5,190 nucleotides of DNA from Candidatus Mcinerneyibacteriota bacterium. GTDB lineage: Bacteria; AUK180; JAQVHJ01. Position numbers and translations under genes: made by a program. This document shows positions 1 through 4,717 of the stretch, piece after piece. Each line of letters opens with the position of its first letter. Position 1 is the first letter of the stretch. The notes under the pieces are model-generated. The model worked only from the letters and a program-made list of their open reading frames with translations, did no database searches and had not been told where the DNA came from. The stretch is taken from the NCBI GenBank assembly GCA_030630935.1, contig DAOVMD010000255.1:1-5190 (forward strand). The letters are read 5' to 3'.

Positions 1-25
1 AGAACTGAGAGCAGAGAACTGAGAG
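1..25. repeat. Polypurine direct repeat, two copies
   Basis: The 11-mer agaactgagag occurs at 1-11 and again at 15-25. A 14-nt stretch (12-25) reappears as its exact reverse complement at 1829-1842. The left copy may continue beyond the window edge. No coding potential is visible. It belongs to a family of GA/CT-biased short repeats scattered through the two long gene-free stretches of this window. Confidence 0.7.
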
Positions 26-57
26 TAGTCGTTTTATAGAAAAAGATTTTGATGATT

Positions 58-82
58 GTAGAATAATAGATCATTATTCTGC
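58..82. repeat. AT-rich inverted repeat (hairpin)
   Basis: gaataat (61-67) pairs with attattc (73-79) around the loop agatc. The stem extends outward through A60-T80, a T59-G81 wobble and G58-C82. No gene ends just upstream in the window, so a terminator role cannot be assigned. It lies between two members of the GA/CT-rich repeat family. Confidence 0.55.
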
Positions 83-90
83 TTTCTGCT

Positions 91-109
91 CTCTAATATC
101 TGTTTTCTG
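91..109. repeat. Pyrimidine-rich dispersed repeat, copy 1
   Basis: The 19-mer ctctaatatctgttttctg matches ctctgatatctgttctctg at 1838-1856 at 17 of 19 positions. Both copies sit in gene-free DNA beside other CT-rich sequence, which suggests a dispersed, decaying repeat family rather than chance. Confidence 0.6.
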
Positions 110-135
110 CAGATGTAATGGAGTTGCTTGTGCAG

Positions 136-222
136 CTGTCCCTACGGGACAGTGTGTGTCTGTGGGGAAATCTCTACCCAGCAATAAATTGCTGGGCTAT
201 TATCAACAGTCCCTACGGGACT
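136..222. repeat. Three-hairpin repeat element (possible REP/MITE-like unit)
   Basis: Three short perfect hairpins occur in a row. The first is ctgtccc/gggacag with loop tac (136-152). The second, cccagcaataaattgctggg (177-196), has an 8-bp stem and a 4-nt loop. The third is agtccc/gggact with the same tac loop (208-222). The outer two share the 13-mer gtccctacgggac, so the element is roughly symmetric: the same palindrome flanks a different central palindrome. This layout resembles REP-type or miniature mobile elements. No transposase gene is visible, and that assignment is inference. Confidence 0.6.
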
Positions 223-240
223 ATGTGGAATTAGGAATAT

Positions 241-300
241 GAAATAGTAAAATAGGGTGCCGGTCACAATCACTATGTAGAGTGCTATGCACCGCTACAA
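241..300. other. Gene-free segment with weak paired segments
   Basis: ggtgc (256-260) is complementary to gcacc (289-293), and inside it cact (271-274) can pair with agtg (281-284). A competing gtgc/gcac hairpin (282-292) is also possible. The pairings are short and mutually exclusive in part, so a structured RNA is only a weak possibility. I see no open reading frame here. Confidence 0.25.
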
Positions 301-371
301 AACAACAACCAAATCTTGAACATATTATTTTGCAATATTAATAAAAATAAGAAAAATTCTAATAAAAATGA

Positions 372-400
372 TTGATTTTTATAGTACATGATGTTATAAT
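372..400 (+). promoter_or_regulatory. Sigma70-type promoter for the DJ-1/PfpI gene
   Basis: TTGATT (372-377, four of six matches to the -35 consensus) is separated by exactly 17 bp from a perfect TATAAT -10 box (395-400). The -10 box is preceded by TG one base upstream (392-393), which is the extended -10 pattern. Transcription would start near 407, giving an AT-rich leader of about 44 nt before the start codon at 451. The surrounding 301-450 stretch is otherwise AT-rich with no gene. Confidence 0.65.
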
Positions 401-450
401 ATTTTTTAATTAATTTAGTTGTATTAATTTAAAATTTACAGGAGAGTATT

Positions 451-1005
451 ATGCCTGAAAGGAAGATAGGTGTTTTCATTGAGAATAGGTTCATTGACCA
501 GGAGATAATTTATTATACAAATCGTTTTTCTGAAGAGGGGATCTCAGTTGATTTTATGACCCGGTTATGGGGTCAGCCGTCCTTAACATTCAAGGGTTTA
601 GAATTGGGTATGCCAATTTCAGTTGATAAGAGTTTTGAGGATTTGACCGATGACGAAATTGAAATGTACTCAGCATTTATTGTTCCTGCTGGTATGGTAG
701 CAGATATGCTCAGGTACGCAGAGAAACCCGGGGACCTGGCTCCTGCAGTACAGTTTATTAAAAAGATTATGCCGATGAAACATATTTATAAATGTTTCAT
801 CTGTCATTCACTTTGGATCTTTGATTTTATCCCGGAAGATTTAAATGGGAGAAATGTTACCTGTCATAATAATATAATAGGCAGTGTTAAGAATACCGGG
901 GCGAATTATATTAATGAGGATATTGTTGTGGATGATGACCTGATCACCGGGAGAACAGGTGCGATGTTTGCTAAGTTCTCACGCAAGATCATTGACACAA
1001 TTTAA
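451..1005 (+). CDS. DJ-1/PfpI superfamily protein
   Basis: This 184-aa protein has the single-domain length and fold signature of the DJ-1/PfpI (class I glutamine amidotransferase-like) superfamily. An N-terminal strand (KIGVFIENRFID) leads to Glu18, which aligns with the conserved acidic residue beside the nucleophile in this family. A VPAG turn lies at 78-81. The nucleophile elbow CFICHSLW holds Cys118 followed by His119. The tail VTCHNN...NTGANY...VVDDDLITGRTG (about 136-170) is the usual C-terminal family block. Members include chaperones, deglycase-like stress proteins, proteases and hydratases, so the reaction cannot be named. Cys115 makes a CxxC with the nucleophile. There is no signal peptide, so it is cytoplasmic. 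GGAG lies 6 nt before the ATG, supporting the start. It is probably its own transcription unit, given the strong promoter upstream. Confidence 0.88.
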   Translation: MPERKIGVFIENRFIDQEIIYYTNRFSEEGISVDFMTRLWGQPSLTFKGLELGMPISVDKSFEDLTDDEIEMYSAFIVPAGMVADMLRYAEKPGDLAPAVQFIKKIMPMKHIYKCFICHSLWIFDFIPEDLNGRNVTCHNNIIGSVKNTGANYINEDIVVDDDLITGRTGAMFAKFSRKIIDTI

Positions 1006-1049
1006 AAGTAAATTTGCTTATTAAAAGGCCCTGCGAAGGGTTTAAAAAT

Positions 1050-1064
1050 GGGTGCCTTGCACCC
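1050..1064. repeat. Short GC-rich hairpin
   Basis: gggtgc (1050-1055) and gcaccc (1059-1064) form a 6-bp stem with a 3-nt loop. Just upstream, ccct-gcga-aggg (1029-1040) forms a smaller hairpin with a GNRA-like loop. Neither is followed by a T tract on the plus strand. They sit between the DJ-1/PfpI stop and the REP-like element, and may belong to the same composite repeat. Confidence 0.45.
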
Positions 1065-1068
1065 CCCA

Positions 1069-1110
1069 GATTGCCGCGGTACTAATGAATTAGCGCCTCG
1101 CAATGACAAA
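1069..1110. repeat. REP-like dispersed palindromic repeat, copy 1
   Basis: The element begins gattgccgcggt and ends tcgcaatgacaaa. Its ends (attgc at 1070-1074 and gcaat at 1100-1104) pair, and inside them gcg/cgc and ctaa/ttag can extend the stem around a small bulge. A second copy with the same ends but a different centre lies at 2151-2187. The pattern gattgcc...cgcaatgac resembles abundant intergenic repeats I recall from many bacterial genomes; a specific family is not claimed. Confidence 0.65.
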
Positions 1111-1114
1111 TAAC

Positions 1115-1145
1115 GGCTTACTGGAAAGCCTGTTTTATTTATACT
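1115..1145 (+). terminator. Possible Rho-independent terminator after the DJ-1/PfpI gene
   Basis: ggctt (1115-1119) pairs with aagcc (1126-1130) across a 6-nt loop and is followed by the T-rich tract tgttttatttat. The stem is only 5 bp and lies about 110 nt beyond the stop codon, so the terminator would be weak to moderate. If real, it separates the DJ-1/PfpI transcript from the cupin gene. A -10-like TATACT (1140-1145) follows it but lacks a convincing -35 box. Confidence 0.38.
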
Positions 1146-1176
1146 TTTAATATTTGATAATTTAAAGGAGGAAAAT

Positions 1177-1506
1177 ATGTTTGTATTCAGGAAAAAAATT
1201 GAGAAACAGGATTTAGGAGCTGGTATCCTGCTTCAGGAATTGGGTTACGGTGAGTATCTAAACGTTTTACATTGGAACATGTCAGATGGAAGTGAGGTCA
1301 AGTGGCATGTTCATAAAGAGGAACAGTTCGGTTATGTTATCAAGGGCGGATTTAAAATGAAGATAGGTGATGAGGAAGTTGAATTGCACGAAGGCGATGC
1401 GTACTTTGTTCCGCCTAATGTTTATCATTCGTTCATTGCAATTGGTGAAACCGAAGCAATCGATGTCTTTACACCGAGGAAATACGATCTCCCGTGGAAA
1501 AAGTAG
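1177..1506 (+). CDS. Small single-domain cupin protein
   Basis: This 109-aa protein is one conserved cupin beta-barrel (Cupin_2-like). Motif 1 spans Gly38 to Gly57 (G-X5-H-X-H-X3-Q-X6-G) and supplies His44, His46 and Gln50. Motif 2 is EGDAYFVPPNVYH, with Gly73, Pro79 and His84. These four side chains form the usual divalent-metal site; Gln in place of Glu is common in this family. Asn81 replaces the motif-2 glycine, also a frequent variant. There is no DNA-binding domain or signal peptide, so it is a cytoplasmic metal-binding protein, possibly an enzyme (isomerase, dioxygenase) or a small-ligand sensor; the substrate cannot be inferred. The start is supported by a strong AAGGAGG ending 5 nt before the ATG. 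The upstream neighbour is the DJ-1/PfpI gene, 171 nt away, perhaps with separate transcription. Confidence 0.88.
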   Translation: MFVFRKKIEKQDLGAGILLQELGYGEYLNVLHWNMSDGSEVKWHVHKEEQFGYVIKGGFKMKIGDEEVELHEGDAYFVPPNVYHSFIAIGETEAIDVFTPRKYDLPWKK

Positions 1507-1524
1507 TGACATCAAAGATGTCAC
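1506..1524. terminator. Hairpin overlapping the cupin stop codon
   Basis: gtgacatc (1506-1513) and gatgtcac (1517-1524) form a perfect 8-bp stem with loop aaa, starting at the last base of the TAG stop. No T tract follows on the plus strand, so it is not a classical intrinsic terminator for the cupin gene. On the minus strand the stem is followed by a T-rich stretch (complement of the A run at 1498-1502). It could stop antisense transcription or stabilise the cupin mRNA 3' end. Confidence 0.4.
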
Positions 1525-1535
1525 AAGTAAAAATT

Positions 1536-1556
1536 AACAATGAAGAATGAACAATG
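1536..1556. repeat. Tandem 7-bp repeat, three units
   Basis: Units aacaatg, aagaatg and aacaatg follow one another without spacing; the middle unit differs at one base. Short AT-rich tandems of this kind occur in intergenic DNA of several low-GC Gram-negative groups. No function is suggested by the sequence. Confidence 0.55.
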
Positions 1557-1688
1557 GTTTGCATTATTTATTACAATGCTTTAATTTAGAGCGATTGGTG
1601 TTTAAAGATTCAGTTGAATGCAAAAATAAATTGACAGGGAACTGAAGAGAACTAACGAGAACTTAAAAAACAAGATAAAAATATTAAC

Positions 1689-1709
1689 CGCTGAACACGC
1701 TGAACACGC
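1689..1709. repeat. Tandem 9-bp repeat
   Basis: Two exact copies of cgctgaaca (1689-1697, 1698-1706) are followed by a partial third unit (cgc). It is GC-richer than the flanking sequence, which suggests a short inserted or slipped repeat. Confidence 0.5.
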
Positions 1710-1727
1710 CGCAAAAAAACAATAAAT

Positions 1728-1818
1728 AAAGGAGAAAAAAAATAAAAATATATTAATCCCGATACTTTTCAATTATACGCGACGTCTGCGCTACGCTTGT
1801 CGCTGGACTTTTATCTAA
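1728..1818 (+). pseudogene. Possible decayed 5' end of a gene with orphan ribosome-binding site
   Basis: A good ribosome-binding site, aaaggag (1728-1734), resembles that of the cupin gene, but the triplet 7 nt later is ATA (1742-1744), not a normal start. Restoring one G after AT would read ATG followed by codons for KNILIPILF, a typical Lys-plus-hydrophobic beginning of a signal peptide or membrane segment. The same frame continues to a TAA at 1816-1818 through the palindrome at 1779-1803, giving arginine-rich peptide. This fits a lost gene whose start was destroyed and whose body was replaced by repeat DNA, but the match is short and could be chance. Confidence 0.25.
1779..1803. repeat. 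GC-rich inverted repeat within AT-rich DNA
   Basis: gcgac (1779-1783) pairs with gtcgc (1799-1803), and inside it gcg (1788-1790) pairs with cgc (1794-1796) around cta. The inner sequence gctacgct also occurs at 2164-2171 inside the second REP-like copy, so the two elements may be related. It abruptly interrupts AT-rich sequence. Confidence 0.5.
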
Positions 1819-1827
1819 AAAACAACT

Positions 1828-1856
1828 GCTCTCAGTTCTCTGATATCTGTTCTCTG
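1828..1856. repeat. Pyrimidine-rich dispersed repeat, copy 2
   Basis: The left part (1829-1842) is the exact reverse complement of 12-25. The right part (1838-1856) matches 91-109 at 17 of 19 positions. The element therefore joins both repeat types seen at the left end of the window, showing that they are members of one family. Confidence 0.6.
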
Positions 1857-1867
1857 TTCAAGCAACA

Positions 1868-1955
1868 GAGTTTCTTGAGAATAGCAGGTTGACGACCGAA
1901 GAGAGGAGATTGAGTTTACCCCGATGCATCGGGGATAGAGAAACGTATCGGGAGA
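1868..1955. repeat. Structured block around a perfect 16-bp palindrome
   Basis: ccccgatgcatcgggg (1919-1934) is a perfect palindrome. A further atcggg copy at 1947-1952 could pair alternatively with the left arm. gtttct (1870-1875) is complementary to agaaac (1939-1944), so a longer folded domain is possible. No open reading frame crosses it. It could be a dispersed repeat, a small RNA or a binding site; the sequence alone does not decide. Confidence 0.4.
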
Positions 1956-2013
1956 CTTTAAAAAGACTTGTAAATATCTTATTTATATTGTTAATATTTG
2001 TTTAGAACTTTTG

Positions 2014-2032
2014 ATGGGGGTAAAACCCCCAT
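2014..2032. repeat. G/C-run hairpin
   Basis: atggggg (2014-2020) and cccccat (2026-2032) form a 7-bp stem with loop taaaa. There is no T tract after it on either strand, so it is not a standard intrinsic terminator. It lies about 250 nt beyond the 3' end of the minus-strand operon. Confidence 0.5.
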
Positions 2033-2137
2033 AAATCATAAATGTGTAGTGTTAGCGAAACTATCTTCTTCGGATTAATCAGGGGAGAAACTTATTAACT
2101 ACAGAAAACATAGAGAAATGTAAAAAATAGTAAAAAT

Positions 2138-2187
2138 AAAAAAAAGATTAGATTGCCGCAGTCGCTACGCTCCTTCGCAATGACAAA
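2138..2187 (-). terminator. REP-like repeat, copy 2, with adjacent T tract; possible operon terminator
   Basis: Positions 2151-2187 share both ends with the element at 1069-1110 (gattgccgc...gt and tcgcaatgacaaa) but have a different centre. Read on the minus strand, the attgc/gcaat closing stem is followed 6 nt later by eight T residues (complement of the A run 2138-2145). This is about 95 nt past the phosphatase stop codon. A repeat could thus serve as the operon's terminator. The closed stem is only 5 bp and the interior pairs poorly, so the terminator role is uncertain while the repeat identity is more secure. Confidence 0.4.
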
Positions 2188-2278
2188 ATGGAGTTGTCGG
2201 ATAGCTTCAAAGGAATTTTAAGTAGCAGAAAGATATTGAATATACTGAAATTGATGAAGTAAAATTCCCGATTCTATT

Positions 2279-4006
2279 TTAAATCTTAGTATTATCTTTT
2301 TCTTTTTTTCCGAAATATTTGAAAGTAACCATTGTAATGTCGTCTGTTTGCGGAGCGATTTTAACGAAGAAATTTAACTCCTTCAGAATTGTGGAAATAA
2401 TTTGCTCAGGTGATTCATCTTTTACCCGGTTAAATATTTCCAATAACCTTTCCTCTCCAAACATATCTTGTTTATCATCCATGGCTTCAGTTACACCATC
2501 CGTATAAATATATAGTATATCATCTTTTTCCATGTCTAATTCACCCTTCCCGAATTCAATTTCGTCCATGACTCCGAGAACAAGACCTGTTTCCACTTTA
2601 ATATATTCAGGGTCCTTGCCGATCTTATAAAGTATTGGCGGGTTATGTCCTGCGTTTCCATATTTTAATTTACCGGTTTTGGTATTTAATATCGCAAGGA
2701 AAACCGTTGCGAACATACATGCATCGTTATCGGGATATAAAAGGACATTTACATTAGTCAAGACATTAGCGGGGTCCAAACCTCTCAGGGCTTCTGTCTT
2801 TAATAATGTCTTACAGATAACCATAAACAATGCTGCCGATACACCTTTACCCGAGACGTCTCCTATCAGGAAACAAAGTTCATTCTTATTTATAAAGAAG
2901 AAATCATAAAAATCTCCCCCGACTTCTTTTGCAGGGATCATAGTTGCATGGATATCAAACTCATCCCTATGCGGGAATGCAGGGAATACTCTGGGCAGCA
3001 TGCTTCCTTGAATTTCCGTTGCAATCCTGAGATCACTTTCTATCTTCTCTTTCGCCATGGTAGTTCGTTTAAGGTCATCAATATAAATCCGGAGATCCTC
3101 TGTCATTTTATTAAATCCCCGGGCAAGGTCACCAACTTCATCATTACTTTTAACTTCTTGTTTAAAAGAGAGGTCTCCCATCGCAACCTTCTCAACTCCG
3201 CAACGGAGTGCACACAATGGTTTCATCATTATCGCTGTTACACGGTTTATAGTGAATATAGTTACCAGGACCATTAGGAGCATGAACATAAGCATTCTCT
3301 TTCGTAATTTATTCAATTCATGCTGAGTTGCTTCCATAGAATAACCTACCCGGAAAGCTCCCCAATGATGCCCTTTAACATAAACAGGTGCCGAAATATC
3401 CCACATAACTTCACCTGTATCCCGTTTATAAACCTGCTTCAGAAAAGGCTCGCACTTGTTCCTGGCTGATTTCAAACCTACCTCATCATCATAGACTCGC
3501 TTGGTTCTATTATTATCCCTATCAAAAATAAATTTCCCTGTTAATTTTTTATTAAACACCGAGTTATGTGTTGGAATAAATCCGTTTGAATCTGCTAATA
3601 CTGCGTAAACAATCTGTTTATCCTTCAAGAATTCATCCTGGATCTCAAGTAATACATTATCAAGGTATGAGTCTAAAGTTGTAGTGTAGTGATATTTTTG
3701 TATTGATTCTAATTCATCAGCTGACCTGGATTTATAATTTTTTAATATGAAATCAGGTAACTGGATAGGGGTTAAGGAATGGTTCAGAACTTCTTCAAGA
3801 GTAAATATTCCATTATCAACAATATCTTCAAGGATCCTACTGGTTATAACTGACGCTGTCTTTGCAGAAGCAACACCTTTCTGAAGAATAGTCTCGTTCA
3901 TTTCATTAACACGTTCCTGAATCATATAATGCCCGAATCCGAACATAACTATGATTAGAATAATACTAAGGATAAATGAGATGCGTGTAGATAATTTCTT
4001 AAACAT
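2279..4006 (-). CDS. Membrane sensor HAMP SpoIIE/RsbU-type PP2C phosphatase
   Basis: The 575-aa protein reads as a signal-transducing Ser/Thr phosphatase. A TM helix (about 11-28) is followed by an extracytoplasmic sensor (about 29-235), a second TM (about 237-255), a HAMP linker (about 256-310, with DEVG at 289-292), a short coiled coil and a SpoIIE-type PP2C domain (about 325-562). The metal-binding aspartates are all present: Asp365 in GGDFYD, Asp383 in GDVSGKG, Asp503 in YTDG and Asp555/556 in TDD, so it should be active. Family knowledge suggests it dephosphorylates an anti-sigma-factor antagonist in a partner-switching cascade; none is encoded in this window. The sensor motifs NGFIPTHN, NRTKR, YKRDTGE and HHWGAFRVGY resemble a Cache-like domain I recall from chemotaxis receptors. 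Its ATG overlaps the preceding gene's stop (TAATG), with GGGAGG 10 nt upstream, which implies translational coupling. It is probably the last gene of the operon. Confidence 0.93.
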   Translation of the reverse strand: MFKKLSTRISFILSIILIIVMFGFGHYMIQERVNEMNETILQKGVASAKTASVITSRILEDIVDNGIFTLEEVLNHSLTPIQLPDFILKNYKSRSADELESIQKYHYTTTLDSYLDNVLLEIQDEFLKDKQIVYAVLADSNGFIPTHNSVFNKKLTGKFIFDRDNNRTKRVYDDEVGLKSARNKCEPFLKQVYKRDTGEVMWDISAPVYVKGHHWGAFRVGYSMEATQHELNKLRKRMLMFMLLMVLVTIFTINRVTAIMMKPLCALRCGVEKVAMGDLSFKQEVKSNDEVGDLARGFNKMTEDLRIYIDDLKRTTMAKEKIESDLRIATEIQGSMLPRVFPAFPHRDEFDIHATMIPAKEVGGDFYDFFFINKNELCFLIGDVSGKGVSAALFMVICKTLLKTEALRGLDPANVLTNVNVLLYPDNDACMFATVFLAILNTKTGKLKYGNAGHNPPILYKIGKDPEYIKVETGLVLGVMDEIEFGKGELDMEKDDILYIYTDGVTEAMDDKQDMFGEERLLEIFNRVKDESPEQIISTILKELNFFVKIAPQTDDITMVTFKYFGKKEKDNTKI

Positions 4007-4701
4007 TATTCTGAGTCCTCCCGTATAAAACCTATCCTTAAAGCTCCCCAGTGTTTACCCTTAACATAAACCGGTACAGATAAATCCGCGATCAATTCAC
4101 CTGTGTCCCGCTTATAAAGCTGGAGTAAGACTGGTGCCTTGTTCTTGGCAGCTGAGAACCCGGTTATATCATTGAAGATTCGCTTGGTCCTGTTTATCTT
4201 AAGGTCCTTCTTAACATCCCCGGTTCGTGGTTGGGAGAAGATAGTATTATGCGATGGTAGGTAACCGTTGCGGTCAACTAAAACTACAAAAATTATCTTA
4301 CTGTCCATGGTCAAGTACTTATCCTCAATAGGAGTGATAGCTTCATCAGTATAGTCGTCATAAAAGGTTGTATAAGTAGGGGGAGAGGTAACTGGTGTGA
4401 CAGGGAAGTAAAGTGTACTGAAAATCTCTTCCTCTGACTTAATCCCTTCATCAATCGCTTTTTCTAAAGTTGCAGAACATTCCTTCGCACAATTTGTCGC
4501 AAGATCTATAATCTTACAATCGTGAACGGTGAATTTATCCCGGGATATTATCCTGCGTATTCCCTTGCCTTCAATAATATCAAATGTCTCTTTAATCTCT
4601 AACTCGGTCTCTTTAATCGTATCAGCCTTTGTATCAGCCCATGAGTAGATTGAAGTAATTAACATAAATAAAACTAAAAGAATTAATCTTATCTTTTTCA
4701 T
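4006..4701 (-). CDS. Secreted stand-alone sensor-domain protein, paralogous to the phosphatase sensor
   Basis: This 231-aa protein starts with a classic signal peptide (MKKIR, hydrophobic 6-19, likely cleavage after SWA at residue 22) and has no other membrane segment, so it should be free in the periplasm or exported. No lipobox is seen. Residues 135-225 align with 131-222 of the downstream phosphatase with one gap; I count 47 identities in 91 positions. The shared blocks are NGYLPSHN, NRTKRIF, LYKRDTGE, and VPVYVKGKHWGALRIGF. The N-terminal part also aligns loosely (TLEKAIDEGI against ILEDIVDNGI). Unlike its paralogue it carries three cysteines (62, 71, 75). It has no output domain, so it probably binds a ligand or partner; that role is inferred. 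The ATG at 4701 is preferred over a TTG at 4704 because AAGGA then has a 6-nt spacer. It lies 16 nt after the cyclase stop. Confidence 0.85.
   Translation of the reverse strand: MKKIRLILLVLFMLITSIYSWADTKADTIKETELEIKETFDIIEGKGIRRIISRDKFTVHDCKIIDLATNCAKECSATLEKAIDEGIKSEEEIFSTLYFPVTPVTSPPTYTTFYDDYTDEAITPIEDKYLTMDSKIIFVVLVDRNGYLPSHNTIFSQPRTGDVKKDLKINRTKRIFNDITGFSAAKNKAPVLLQLYKRDTGELIADLSVPVYVKGKHWGALRIGFIREDSE
4017..4022 (-). promoter_or_regulatory. Ribosome-binding site of the phosphatase gene, inside the preceding gene
   Basis: GGGAGG lies within the last codons of the secreted sensor gene, 10 nt before the phosphatase ATG. The spacing is slightly long, and the start codon shares its A with the TAA stop. 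Together these indicate translational coupling of the two sensor-bearing proteins. Confidence 0.6.
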
Positions 4702-4707
4702 CAAATA

Positions 4708-4712
4708 TCCTT
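4708..4712 (-). promoter_or_regulatory. Ribosome-binding site deciding the start of the secreted sensor gene
   Basis: AAGGA lies 3 nt before a possible TTG start (4704) but 6 nt before the ATG (4701). The second spacing is normal, so the ATG is favoured. The signal peptide then begins MKKIR instead of MMKKIR. Confidence 0.6.
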
Positions 4713-4717
4713 GGTTC

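Larger units (their letters stand above)
1507..2278. other. Convergent intergenic region, 772 nt, repeat-rich
   Basis: The region lies between the 3' ends of the cupin gene (plus) and the SpoIIE-type phosphatase gene (minus), so neither needs a promoter here. No open reading frame with a convincing start and ribosome-binding site was found. It holds at least seven recognisable elements: tandem 7-mers and 9-mers, an orphan ribosome-binding site, three palindromic hairpins, a CT-rich repeat and a REP-like element, each listed separately. Stretches 1560-1635, 1960-2010 and 2040-2130 show nothing I can interpret. Confidence 0.7.

Noticed and set aside
1-300. CRISPR array or tRNA/rRNA gene in the repeat-rich left end
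   Set aside because: Repeats are irregular in length and spacing with no unique equal-length spacers, and no cloverleaf or rRNA signature was seen.
1282-1524. Minus-strand open frame of 80 codons opposite the cupin gene
   Set aside because: It lies antisense to a gene with clear cupin motifs and a strong ribosome-binding site, and its translation shows no family features.
2014-2032. G-run/C-run hairpin as an intrinsic terminator
   Set aside because: Neither strand has a T tract after the stem, and it is far from both neighbouring stop codons.
2319-3277. Three plus-strand open frames (2319-2507, 2679-2909, 2948-3277) within the phosphatase gene
   Set aside because: They are antisense to intact catalytic and HAMP sequence, lack supporting ribosome-binding sites and encode nothing recognisable.
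4702-4704. TTG as the start of the secreted sensor gene
   Set aside because: It leaves only 3 nt to the AAGGA ribosome-binding site; the adjacent ATG has normal spacing and gives an ordinary signal peptide.
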